Shown here: piece by piece, positions 23,949 to 32,545 of the stretch
Layout: each line of letters starts with the position of its first letter
How positions within the stretch are numbered: the stretch's first letter is position 1
Assembly (NCBI GenBank): GCA_963801195.1
Contig: CAWDDX010000007.1
Coordinates: 1,054,001-1,118,000 of the forward strand
Reading direction: 5' to 3'
From: SZUA-36 sp963801195
GTDB lineage: Bacteria; Pseudomonadota; Gammaproteobacteria; Xanthomonadales; SZUA-36
DNA length: 64,000 nucleotides
Made by a program: the position numbers and the translations under genes
The notes under the pieces: model-generated
Database searches by the model: none
What the model was told of the DNA's origin: nothing
What the model saw: only the letters and a program-made list of their open reading frames with translations

Positions 23949-26777
23949 TCATGGTTTTTCACCAGCACCGGTGGTGATGGCTTCCTGGACCAGTTTACGC
24001 TGCTCTTCAGCGTGTACAGAATGATACCCCACCGCCGGGGATGCCGAACTCGGCCGGCCGGCGTAATAGAGGGTCTGCCCTTCGTGCATGTCGTGCAGCA
24101 GGTTATGCATGGTCTGGTACCAGGCGCCCTGGTTCCGCGGTTCTTCCTGGCACCATACAATCTCGCAGTTGGAAGGGTAACTGTCAAAAATAAAAGACAG
24201 TTCCTGGTGTGGAATCGGGTAGAGCTGCTCGACTCGCACCACTGCAACATCCTTTTGTTCGCTTTCGCCGAGTGCTTCCATCAGGTCGTAATACACCTTA
24301 CCGGCGCACAGGACGACACGTTTGACCTGCGTCTTGTCCGCGATTCGGTCATCGTCGATGAGCAACTGGAAACCACCGCTGGTCAGTTCCTCAAGGGTCG
24401 AGGTGGATGCCTTGTTCCGCAGCAGGCTCTTGGGTGTCATGACAATCAGCGGCTTGCGCGTCGACATTACGATCTGCCGGCGGATCATGTGGAACATTTG
24501 CGCCGGTGTGGAGGGTACGCAGACCTGGATGTTGTCGTTTGAACACAATTGCATGAATCGTTCCAGACGGGCGCTCGAGTGCTCTGGTCCCTGGCCTTCG
24601 TAGCCGTGGGGTAAAAACATCACCAGGCCACACATGCGACCCCACTTGGCTTCACCGGAGCTCAGAAACTGGTCGATGACGACCTGCGCGCCATTGGCAA
24701 AATCCCCGAACTGTGCTTCCCATATGACCAGTGTCTCGGGCGCGGCGGTGGCGTAACCGTATTCAAATCCCAGCACGGCCTCTTCGGACAAGAGGGAGTC
24801 GATGATATGCACATCAATCTGGGGGTCAATTTCCTCCAGTGGCGTGTACAGGGCCCCGTCCTGCTGGTTATGCAATACGGCGTGGCGGTGGAAGAAGGTG
24901 CCGCGGCCGGTGTCCTGGCCGACCAGGCGCAAGCCGGTGCCGGTCCTGATGAGGGTGGCGTAGGCAAGGGTCTCGCAAAACCCCCAGTCCAGGCGTTGCT
25001 TTCCGCGCGCCATTTTCTTACGGTCATCGATGATTTTCTTAACCCGGGGATGCAGGACGAAACCGTCCGGCAAGCGTGTCATCTTTTCCGCCAACCGTTT
25101 GATCTCATCGGCATCGACGCCGGTCTCGATACCGCTGCCGGTATAATCGCCCCCCTGGTCAAAATTCCGCCAATTGGCGGCGTGCTTGTTGGTGCGCGGA
25201 TGAGACTCGACATCGGCCACCTGTTCGCCGTCATCGAGCTTGCGGCGGTATTCGTCCATCAGCAATTGCGGATAATCCGGCTCAATGAATTTGCGCTTGA
25301 TCAGTTCGTCGGCATATTTTTGCCGGGTTGATTGCAGGCCGCGGATGATCTTGTACATCATCGGCTGGGTTGCGGCGGGTTCGTCGGCCTCGTTGTGTCC
25401 GTGCTTACGGTAACAGATCAGGTCGATGACCACGTCGCGGTTGAACTCCTGGCGAAAATCACAGGCGATTTTCATGACGTGATGGACCGCTTCCGGGTCA
25501 TCGGCATTGACGTGAAAAATCGGCGCATGGACCATTTTGGCAATCGCGGTGCAATACAGGGTTGAGCGTGTATCCAGCTTGTTGCTGGTGGTGAAACCGA
25601 TCTGGTTGTTAATGATGATATGCATTGTTCCGCCGACTGCAAAACCGCGAACCTCGGACATCTGGAACAACTCCATGACCACACCCTGAGCGGAAAACGC
25701 GGCGTCGCCGTGGATCAGAATCGGCATGACCGTATCCAGCGTTTCATCCCTGCGTCGGGTCAGGCGGGCACGTGCCGATCCGACCACGACCGGGTTGACG
25801 ATTTCAAGGTGTGACGGGTTAAAGGCCAGCGCCATGTGCACTTCGCCGCCCGGGGTCTGGATATCCGACGCGAATCCAAGGTGGTACTTGACATCACCCG
25901 GACGGTCCGGATTGCTGATGCCGTGCTTGCCTTCAAATTCATCGAACAAAATCGCCGGGGACTTGCCGAGGATGTTGACCAGTACGTTCAAACGCCCGCG
26001 GTGCGCCATACCGATGACCACTTCCTCGACGTCGTGCTGGCCGGCATACAATATTGTTTCATGCAACAGCGGGATCAGGCTGTCACCACCCTCAAGTGAA
26101 AACCGTTTCTGGCCGACGTAGCGGGTGTGCAGGTATTTTTCCAGACCCTCGGCTGCCGTCAGCATCTGCAGAATACGGTGCCGGTCGGCATCGTTGACAT
26201 TGTAGAACCCCTGTGAGCCTTCCAGTTTGGCCCGCATCCAGTCACGCTTGGTGGTATCGACCATGTGCATGTATTCGGTACCGATGCTCTTGCAATAGAC
26301 ACGCTCGCACAATTCGATGATGTCCCTGAGTTTCATGCGTGGTGACGATACGGCCAGCGAACCGGTATCAAACTCGTGTTCGAGGTCGGACTCGTTCAGG
26401 TCATGGAAGTCGAGTTTGAGATCGGCGACCGGTGCGTGGTGGGCCCGGCCCAACGGGTCAAGTTTCGCAACTTCGTGGCCGCGTATACGGTAGGAATTGA
26501 TCAGGCGTGATACGCTGGCCTGCTTGCGGTCAGTGAATTCCGTGCCAGACGCCGGGTAACCCATGGTACCGAGTGGCAGCTTGCGAAAACGTTCCTCGAC
26601 TTCGATATGACCGGCCTCCGGTTCGTCGGTTGCGGGCATCGATTCGAAATATTTGCGCCATTGCTCCGGTACCTTTTCCGGGTCTTCCAGCCAGGTTTCG
26701 TACCAGGCTTCTATATAGGTCGCGTTGCCACCATAGAGGTGCGAGGTCAGGTATAACTGCTCCAGTGTTGAGCTCAC
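23949..26777 (-). CDS. sucA: 2-oxoglutarate dehydrogenase E1, thiamine-diphosphate dependent
   Basis: Decarboxylates 2-oxoglutarate and passes succinyl to the E2 lipoate. The 942-residue product has the normal length (E. coli 933). It starts with the E2-binding N-terminal helix region (LEQLYLTSHLYGGNATYIEAWYE), then VIGMAHRGRLNVLVN with the 2-oxoglutarate-binding His, GDAAFSAQGVVMEL of the thiamine-diphosphate fold, and the C-terminal half with FLPHGYEGQGPEHSSARLERF. First gene of sucA-sucB-lpdA(-yhdH). Promoter is expected in the 125-base spacer to roxA. No sdh genes precede it here. Confidence 0.97.
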   Translation of the reverse strand: MSSTLEQLYLTSHLYGGNATYIEAWYETWLEDPEKVPEQWRKYFESMPATDEPEAGHIEVEERFRKLPLGTMGYPASGTEFTDRKQASVSRLINSYRIRGHEVAKLDPLGRAHHAPVADLKLDFHDLNESDLEHEFDTGSLAVSSPRMKLRDIIELCERVYCKSIGTEYMHMVDTTKRDWMRAKLEGSQGFYNVNDADRHRILQMLTAAEGLEKYLHTRYVGQKRFSLEGGDSLIPLLHETILYAGQHDVEEVVIGMAHRGRLNVLVNILGKSPAILFDEFEGKHGISNPDRPGDVKYHLGFASDIQTPGGEVHMALAFNPSHLEIVNPVVVGSARARLTRRRDETLDTVMPILIHGDAAFSAQGVVMELFQMSEVRGFAVGGTMHIIINNQIGFTTSNKLDTRSTLYCTAIAKMVHAPIFHVNADDPEAVHHVMKIACDFRQEFNRDVVIDLICYRKHGHNEADEPAATQPMMYKIIRGLQSTRQKYADELIKRKFIEPDYPQLLMDEYRRKLDDGEQVADVESHPRTNKHAANWRNFDQGGDYTGSGIETGVDADEIKRLAEKMTRLPDGFVLHPRVKKIIDDRKKMARGKQRLDWGFCETLAYATLIRTGTGLRLVGQDTGRGTFFHRHAVLHNQQDGALYTPLEEIDPQIDVHIIDSLLSEEAVLGFEYGYATAAPETLVIWEAQFGDFANGAQVVIDQFLSSGEAKWGRMCGLVMFLPHGYEGQGPEHSSARLERFMQLCSNDNIQVCVPSTPAQMFHMIRRQIVMSTRKPLIVMTPKSLLRNKASTSTLEELTSGGFQLLIDDDRIADKTQVKRVVLCAGKVYYDLMEALGESEQKDVAVVRVEQLYPIPHQELSFIFDSYPSNCEIVWCQEEPRNQGAWYQTMHNLLHDMHEGQTLYYAGRPSSASPAVGYHSVHAEEQRKLVQEAITTGAGEKP

Positions 26778-26902
26778 AATGTCAGTGCCTTCCGGGTTCC
26801 GCTAGTTGAAGTAAATCTGGTGTCGAACCATCTAGCATACAACACCTCAAAAGTTCTTACATGAAAATTATATTGCCTATTCGACCAGTATAACTGACCC
26901 AT

Positions 26903-28039
26903 TCAATTATTCACCATCAGGAAATGCCCGTTATTGACCAGCCTGGCCAGCGTTTGCAATGATACCGGGTCCAGCATGTCCTTGCTTAGACAGGGCTGCT
27001 CACTTTCACACAAGGTCTCGGCGAGCTGAATACTGCAGTCATATGACTGGCCGGCGGCATACATACGGGCGCCATCCCGGTATTCAATCCAGGCCAGTCG
27101 GGTCCAGGGGTTACGCAGCAGACAAACACCCTGCTGGAGTGCCCTGAGCAATTTCCCCGCCCTGATGGTAGTGGGCGGCGGCAGTGGCTCGTGCGCCATC
27201 CTGAAGCGGCTCACAAAGGCGGCCAGAAAGTTGTCCAGGTCCGGGTTCGCATCCAGTCCCGCGAGCATCAGAGCGCGCAAATTGTGCAGCGCGCTGCGCT
27301 CGATCTCCCCGGGGCGGGTGACCGGTTCAAGAGCGGGGTCTGAATACCTTCCACCCTCGTGGCCTTTGATCGCGAACCATTCACCGAGCCCCTGTAGCAA
27401 ATCGGCAGCGGAAGGTGCGCGCGCGCCGATGGAGAAGGTCATGCCGGGCTCCAGGGCGACACCGTGATGGGCGATATCGGGCGGCAGGTAGAGCATGTCA
27501 CCGGGTTCGAGCACCCATTCCTGCTGCGGATTAAATTGTTTCAGCACATTCAGGGGACAGTCATCCAGTAATTCCGGGTCAAATGCATCCGCAATCTGCC
27601 AGCGGCGCCTGCCTTCTGCTTGCAACAGAAACACATCATACTGATCCACGTGCGGTCCGACCGAACCGCCGCTCGCGGCGAAGCTGATCATCAGGTCGTC
27701 AAGGCGCCAGCGGGGGATAAAGCTGAACTGGTGCATCAGATCCTGCAGCGGTGCGTAATGCTTTTCCACGTCCTGCACCAGCAGGGTCCAGTTTTCTTCT
27801 CCTAAAGTTGCAAAATCAGCATCCGTGAAAGGACCGTGATCAAGTGTCCAGTCCGCAGCATCAAATGTTCCCCTGACCAGGCGTGATTCGGCCATTTCCT
27901 CGCAGGCCAGCCCCGCCAGGTCATCACCATCGAGCAAAGGCACGAAGCCGGGGATCGCCTGACGAATCAGGCAGGGTTGCTTTTGCCAGTACTGTTCGAG
28001 AAACTGCGCAATGCTAAAGGACCCCAGCGGTGCGGTCAT
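26903..28039 (-). CDS. roxA: Ribosomal oxygenase RoxA (L16 arginine hydroxylase, YcfD)
   Basis: JmjC-type Fe(II)/2-oxoglutarate dioxygenase that hydroxylates an arginine of ribosomal protein uL16. The 378-residue protein has a cupin core with iron ligands H130 and D132 in GPHVDQYDVFLLQ and a distal His in PPDIAHHGV (191/192), plus the Arg/Lys positions for 2-oxoglutarate and a C-terminal winged-helix region, as in YcfD (373 residues). Its ATG overlaps the purB stop in ATGA, so the two are translationally coupled; ycfD also lies near purB in E. coli. Confidence 0.92.
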   Translation of the reverse strand: MTAPLGSFSIAQFLEQYWQKQPCLIRQAIPGFVPLLDGDDLAGLACEEMAESRLVRGTFDAADWTLDHGPFTDADFATLGEENWTLLVQDVEKHYAPLQDLMHQFSFIPRWRLDDLMISFAASGGSVGPHVDQYDVFLLQAEGRRRWQIADAFDPELLDDCPLNVLKQFNPQQEWVLEPGDMLYLPPDIAHHGVALEPGMTFSIGARAPSAADLLQGLGEWFAIKGHEGGRYSDPALEPVTRPGEIERSALHNLRALMLAGLDANPDLDNFLAAFVSRFRMAHEPLPPPTTIRAGKLLRALQQGVCLLRNPWTRLAWIEYRDGARMYAAGQSYDCSIQLAETLCESEQPCLSKDMLDPVSLQTLARLVNNGHFLMVNN

Positions 28040-29418
28040 GAACCGCCCCGGCCGAGGGAAGCAGCCATCTCTGCGGCGTTGCCGGTGTATGTCGCAGGTG
28101 TCAGATCCAGTAATCTCTGCCTGTCATCGGCAGGAATGTCCAGCGACTGGATAAATTCCACCAGTATCCCGGCGGTGATTGCCTTGCCGCGTGTCAGCGC
28201 CTTGAGTTGTTCGTAAGGATTTTCTATGCCATGCAGGCGCATGACGGTCTGGATGGGTTCGGCCAGCACTTCCCAGCTATTGTCGAGATCAACGCTCAGT
28301 TTTTGCCGGTTGAGCTGAAGTTTTCCGAGGCCTTTGAGCAGCGAGGAATAGGCGATCATTCCATGGCCTGCGGCCGTGCCGATGGTGCGTAAAACGGTGG
28401 AGTCAGTCAGGTCCCGCTGCCAGCGCGAAACCGGTAGTTTCTCCGCCAGGTGGCCCAGCAGTGCATTGGCAACACCGAGGTTGCCCTCGGCATTTTCAAA
28501 GTCAATCGGGTTGACCTTGTGTGGCATCGTTGATGAACCGACTTCACCAGCGACGGTTTTCTGGCGGAAGTAGCCAATGGAAATATAGGCCCAGATATCC
28601 CGGCAAAAATCGATCAGGATCGTATGGTAACGGCTCAGCACGTGAAAACTCTCGGCCATCCAGTCATGGGGCTCGATCTGCGTGGTCCACGGATTAATGG
28701 TCAAACCCAGCGATTCGACAAACTGTTGTGCAAAAACCGGCCAGTCCACTTCCGGACAGGCAGTCACATGCGCATTGAAATTACCGACGGCTCCGTTGAT
28801 CTTTCCGAAGATGGGTTGACGGGCCATTTGCTCTGTCTGCCGTTGCAGGCGCACAGCCACGTTGGCAATTTCTTTACCCATGGTCGTCGGAGAAGCCGTC
28901 TGACCATGCGTGCGGGAAAGCATTGCAACCCCGGCATATTTGTTCGCCATGTTTTTCAGGGCATGGTCGATCTCGTTGAAAACCGGTTGCCATATCCGCG
29001 CACGCGCTTCCTGCAACATCAGCGCATAGGCGAGGTTATTGATATCCTCAGAGGTGCAGGCGAAGTGCAGGAACTCGGAAAGGCCGGCCAGTTCACCCTG
29101 TTTTGAAAAACATTCCTTAAGATAGTACTCAACCGCCTTGACATCGTGGTTGGTGGTTGCCTCGATATCTTTGACCCGTTGTGCAGCATCCAGGTCGAAA
29201 TCTTTGACCAGGTCGTCGAGGAATGTGTTGGCCGTCTTGGTGAGATTCGGTACCTGCGGGAAGGATGTGCTGGCGGCAAGCGCCTGGAACCAGCGGATTT
29301 CGACGGTCACCCTGTAGCGGATCAAGCCGTATTCGCTGAAAATTTCGCGCAGGCCGGCAGTGCGTCCGGCATAACGTCCATCGACGGATGAGATAGCGGT
29401 AAGGGATGAAAGCTGCAT
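28036..29418 (-). CDS. purB: Adenylosuccinate lyase
   Basis: Catalyses two steps of purine synthesis: SAICAR to AICAR plus fumarate, and adenylosuccinate to AMP plus fumarate. The 460-residue protein has the fumarase-superfamily signature GSSTMPHKVNPIDFEN with the catalytic-loop Ser, SRTHGQTASPTT with an active-site His, and an N-terminus (SSLTAISSVDGRYAGRT) like that of E. coli PurB (456). It is divergent from fumC, another fumarate-handling gene of the same superfamily, across 281 bases. It drives roxA by stop-start overlap. Confidence 0.96.
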   Translation of the reverse strand: MQLSSLTAISSVDGRYAGRTAGLREIFSEYGLIRYRVTVEIRWFQALAASTSFPQVPNLTKTANTFLDDLVKDFDLDAAQRVKDIEATTNHDVKAVEYYLKECFSKQGELAGLSEFLHFACTSEDINNLAYALMLQEARARIWQPVFNEIDHALKNMANKYAGVAMLSRTHGQTASPTTMGKEIANVAVRLQRQTEQMARQPIFGKINGAVGNFNAHVTACPEVDWPVFAQQFVESLGLTINPWTTQIEPHDWMAESFHVLSRYHTILIDFCRDIWAYISIGYFRQKTVAGEVGSSTMPHKVNPIDFENAEGNLGVANALLGHLAEKLPVSRWQRDLTDSTVLRTIGTAAGHGMIAYSSLLKGLGKLQLNRQKLSVDLDNSWEVLAEPIQTVMRLHGIENPYEQLKALTRGKAITAGILVEFIQSLDIPADDRQRLLDLTPATYTGNAAEMAASLGRGGS

Positions 29419-29617
29419 GATTTTCTGACTCTTTTTGAGGCGGCATTATGATACCACCGAGTCCCGGGTAAGTGACCATTGCCTGATGTTTTTCGGGCGC
29501 CGGAATACGCGATCGGCCCATGCCGGTTGAAATCCGCGGCCGGAGCGCATTATCCAAACAGTGTGCCGGGCACGTTTTTATAAACCATTTGGATCCACCT
29601 GCAGGTTCCTTGAATTG

Positions 29618-29636
29618 CGCGATGATAATCATTGTC
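29618..29636 (+). promoter_or_regulatory. Candidate Fur box upstream of fumC
   Basis: The 19-base stretch contains GATAATC followed by ATTGTC and agrees with the consensus GATAATGATAATCATTATC at 14 of 19 positions, mostly in the middle and right parts. It ends 63 bases before the fumC ATG. Fur control of an iron-independent fumarase would be sensible, but this is a by-eye match. Confidence 0.45.
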
Positions 29637-29699
29637 CAGGCGTATCGTATAAACTTGTAACAGACGATATTTAACAGGGTTTTGACTGGAGTGATTGAG

Positions 29700-31079
29700 A
29701 TGGACGAGACGCGTACCGAACAGGACACGATGGGTGAGTTACAGGTGCCGGCAGAAGCGTTGTGGGGGGCGCAGACACAACGCGCAGTGAATAATTTCCC
29801 GATCAGCGGCATTCCCATACCACCGGCCCTGATCCGCGCACTCGGTGTGATCAAGTCAGCCGCTGCGGGCGTCAATCACGACCTGGGCCTGCTGGATGAG
29901 CAGCGCGCGCAAGCCATCCGGGCGGCGGCCGGCAAAGTAGCCGCCGGTGAGTACAATGACCAGTTCCCGATTGATATATTCCAGACAGGTTCCGGCACCA
30001 GCAGCAACATGAATGCCAACGAAGTCATCGCCCGCCTCACGGCCCGGCAGGGGGTGGAGGTGCACCCCAACGACCACGTCAACATGGGACAGAGTTCCAA
30101 CGATGTGATTCCGACGGCCATCCAGGTCAGCGCCTGTCTCGAAACCAGTGAAGCACTCTTGCCGGCTTTAAGACATTTGCAGGCGGTGCTCGATGACAGG
30201 GCAAGGGAGTTGAAGGACGTCGTCAAGACCGGCCGCACGCACCTGATGGATGCGATGCCGGTGACCTTTGGACAGGAACTCGGATGCTGGTCACAGCAGG
30301 TGCAATCGAACATTGACCGCATCCAAAGCGCCCTGGAACGTCTGAAGCTGTTACCCCAGGGTGGCAGTGCGGTCGGTACCGGCATCAATACCCACCCCGA
30401 GTTTGGACCGCGTATGGCCGTGGCATTGAGCGCTTCAACCGGGTTCGGCTTTGTGTCTGCGGAAAACTATTTCGAAGGCATCAGTTCACAGGATGCGTCG
30501 GTCGAACTGTCCGGACAGCTCAAAACCCTGGCCTGCAGCCTGATGAAAATTGCCAATGACCTGCGCCTGATGAATTCGGGACCGTTGGCTGGGATTGGCG
30601 ATATCGCACTGCCGGCCCTGCAACCGGGTTCATCAATTATGCCGGGCAAGGTCAACCCGGTGATCGCCGAAGCGGTTTGCATGGTCTGCGCACAGGTGAT
30701 CGGCAATGACAACGCAATCACCATCGGTGGTCAGGCCGGTAATTTTCAGCTCAACGTGATGTTGCCGATGATCGCACACAACCTCTTGCAGAGTATCGGT
30801 TTGCTCGCCAATGTCAGCCGTCTGCTGGCGGACCTGGCCATCCGGGGTTTCACGGTTAATTTTGACAAGATCAAGGACTCTCTGGAACGCAACCCTATCC
30901 TGGTAACCGCTCTAAACTCCGTGATTGGCTATGAACTGGGTGCTGCGACCGCCAAGCAGGCCTATAAGGAAGGCAGGCCGATACGCGATGTAGCCCGGGA
31001 AACGACCGGGCTTTCCGATGCGGAACTGGAACGCTTGCTGGACCCGCTGGAACTCACCCGTGGCGGCATCAGGGGCTGA
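29700..31079 (+). CDS. fumC: Class II fumarate hydratase
   Basis: Iron-independent, tetrameric fumarase interconverting fumarate and malate. The 459-residue protein has the A-site loop TGRTHLMDAMPVTFGQE, the catalytic loop GSSIMPGKVNPV with the Ser nucleophile region, and NMGQSSNDVIPT, all canonical. The ATG at 29700 has a GGAG site nine bases upstream; a TTG six codons earlier is rejected. No class I fumarase is in the window. A Fur-box-like site precedes it. Its last 118 bases overlap the end of imuA on the other strand. Confidence 0.96.
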   Translation: MDETRTEQDTMGELQVPAEALWGAQTQRAVNNFPISGIPIPPALIRALGVIKSAAAGVNHDLGLLDEQRAQAIRAAAGKVAAGEYNDQFPIDIFQTGSGTSSNMNANEVIARLTARQGVEVHPNDHVNMGQSSNDVIPTAIQVSACLETSEALLPALRHLQAVLDDRARELKDVVKTGRTHLMDAMPVTFGQELGCWSQQVQSNIDRIQSALERLKLLPQGGSAVGTGINTHPEFGPRMAVALSASTGFGFVSAENYFEGISSQDASVELSGQLKTLACSLMKIANDLRLMNSGPLAGIGDIALPALQPGSSIMPGKVNPVIAEAVCMVCAQVIGNDNAITIGGQAGNFQLNVMLPMIAHNLLQSIGLLANVSRLLADLAIRGFTVNFDKIKDSLERNPILVTALNSVIGYELGAATAKQAYKEGRPIRDVARETTGLSDAELERLLDPLELTRGGIRG

Positions 31080-31690
31080 AGCAGTTGTGGCTGTCGGATA
31101 CGTATGACTGCCGCCGGTTTTTGACCGCGGCATTTCAATACCCTGATCAGGAGGTCGTCATCGTCCGCTGACAATTGCAGCCGTAACGCGGCGGGTGACG
31201 AAGCGTTTGCGGCCTGACCGCCGCGAAACAGGAAAACGGTTTTTTGTGTGCGCTCTGCAGCCAGCTGTAAACGCCGCGTTTCACCGAAGGACAGGGTATC
31301 GGGCCATGCCAGCATGGCGCCGCCGGCTATACCGCGTACGATTTGTTCACAGGCCCATAACGATTCGCCCCGGTTTTTTGTCCGGATCAGTAGCAATTTC
31401 TCCAGTGCCAGGCCGTGGCCGTGCAGGGCGGGCGGGTAGGGTATCCAGGGCGGGTCGATCATGCTTAGCCAGTGCCCCGCCTGGCTGAGCCGTGCCAGCA
31501 GGGGCAACAGCAGGCTCAGTTCGCCGCAGCCGGCTGTTTCATTGACCAGTTCCGTGACCGCGCCCTGCGGCCAGCCACTGCCTGGCAAGACCTCGTCCAG
31601 TACGGTATGGCCGGTGCTGAGCGTGGGAATGTCGTGTGCGGCCTGCTTGCCACGCCAGAGCAACGGGTGTGAGGTTAAGCCCAATTCCAT
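30962..31690 (-). CDS. imuA: ImuA-like (SulA/RecA-related) SOS protein
   Basis: RecA-fold protein linked to damage-induced mutagenesis: ImuA works with ImuB and the polymerase DnaE2 (ImuC). The 242-residue product shows LSTGHTVLDEVLPGSGWPQGAVTEL, then LLLPLLARLSQAGHWLSMI and a Pro-rich IDPPWIPYPPALHGHGL, a pattern I know from ImuA. The Walker A equivalent is degenerate (NETAGCGE). The last 35 or so residues (Ser/Arg-rich) are coded opposite the fumC end and look like run-on. It follows lexA by three bases and is therefore under the SOS box, but no imuB or dnaE2 follows. A SulA-like cell-division inhibitor is the alternative. Confidence 0.78.
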   Translation of the reverse strand: MELGLTSHPLLWRGKQAAHDIPTLSTGHTVLDEVLPGSGWPQGAVTELVNETAGCGELSLLLPLLARLSQAGHWLSMIDPPWIPYPPALHGHGLALEKLLLIRTKNRGESLWACEQIVRGIAGGAMLAWPDTLSFGETRRLQLAAERTQKTVFLFRGGQAANASSPAALRLQLSADDDDLLIRVLKCRGQKPAAVIRIRQPQLLQPLMPPRVSSSGSSKRSSSASESPVVSRATSRIGLPSL

Positions 31691-31693
31691 CGC

Positions 31694-32338
31694 TCAATTG
31701 TCCAGGCCGGGTCGTATCAGGCCCACGACCCGGCCTTCGATGACGAGCGACTGGCGGCGCAGATCGACCTGGATGGGTTGGAACTCCGGGTTTTCGGGTA
31801 ACAGGCTGACCCGGTGACCGTCACGTTTAAAACGTTTGACCGTTACCTCGTCATCCAGACGTGCGACGACAATCTGGCCGTTTTGCGCCTCCGGTGTGCG
31901 GTGTACGGCGAGCAGATCGCCGTCGAGGATACCGGCATTGCACATGCTGTCACCAGCGACACGCAAAAGATAATGCGGCCGGGATGAGAACAATAACGGG
32001 TCCACCCTGTATTCATTTTCGATGTTTTCCTGCGCCAGGATCGGACTGCCGGCCGCGACCCGCCCGACCAGCGGCAACGGCACACGCAGGGCGCTTGACG
32101 CGGGCAGGTTGGAGTGAGACAGGGTGGTAAGCGTGATGCCACGTGAACACCCTGCCTCGATGCGGATCACGCCTTTATGTTCCAGTGCGCGCAAATGGCT
32201 TTCAGCCGCGTTGGGTGAACGGAAACCGAAGTGTTTGGATACATCATTTCGTGTTGGAGGAAACCCTTCAGAATCAATATAATCTGATATAAACGTGAGA
32301 ATTTCTTTTTGACGGTTGGTTAACGGTTTTTCGCTCAT
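31694..32338 (-). CDS. lexA: LexA repressor
   Basis: Master repressor of the SOS response, inactivated by RecA-stimulated self-cleavage. The 214-residue protein has an N-terminal winged helix (PPTRNDVSKHFGFRSPNAAESHL), the cleavage site Ala96-Gly97 in GRVAAGSP, catalytic Ser131 in AGDSM and Lys168 in DDEVTVKRF. It matches E. coli LexA through most of its length; a slightly longer hinge of about 12 residues before the cleavage region explains the extra size. A near-consensus SOS box overlaps its promoter, so it should be autoregulated. It is cotranscribed with imuA. Confidence 0.97.
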   Translation of the reverse strand: MSEKPLTNRQKEILTFISDYIDSEGFPPTRNDVSKHFGFRSPNAAESHLRALEHKGVIRIEAGCSRGITLTTLSHSNLPASSALRVPLPLVGRVAAGSPILAQENIENEYRVDPLLFSSRPHYLLRVAGDSMCNAGILDGDLLAVHRTPEAQNGQIVVARLDDEVTVKRFKRDGHRVSLLPENPEFQPIQVDLRRQSLVIEGRVVGLIRPGLDN

Positions 32339-32357
32339 GTCGGTGGCCTTGTGTTGA

Positions 32358-32377
32358 TACTGTAAATATATACAGTA
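32358..32377 (-). promoter_or_regulatory. SOS (LexA) box upstream of lexA
   Basis: The core CTGTAAATATATACAG at 32360-32375 has the intact CTGT and ACAG half-sites and a symmetric TA flank on each side, nearly identical to the enterobacterial consensus. It lies 20-40 bases before the lexA ATG. Confidence 0.95.
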
Positions 32378-32393
32378 TTTGAACTTTAATCAA
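32365..32393 (-). promoter_or_regulatory. Sigma-70 promoter of lexA-imuA
   Basis: On the minus strand, -35 TTGATT (32388-32393) and -10 TATATT (32365-32370) are separated by 17 bases. The -10 lies inside the SOS box, so bound LexA would block it. Confidence 0.7.
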
Positions 32394-32448
32394 CTGTTGA
32401 ACAAGAGCAACCTCAAACGCTGATCAGAGCCAACGTCATCCCGGCGCA

Positions 32449-32498
32449 GATGACGGTGCCAGTCGCTGGTGCGGATGACGGTGCCAGTCGCTGGTGCG
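32449..32498. repeat. Two 25-bp direct repeats
   Basis: Two identical, contiguous 25-base units (each beginning GATGACGGTGCCAGTCGC) lie between lexA and the DUF2461 gene. No coding sense; possibly a recent duplication. Confidence 0.9.
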
Positions 32499-32545
32499 GA
32501 GTAAGGTGTTGGAGGCGCCGGTAATCAGAACGGCGCGAAAATTAC

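Noticed and set aside
32449..32498. Possible start of a CRISPR array.
   Set aside because: Only two contiguous repeats without spacers and no cas genes nearby.
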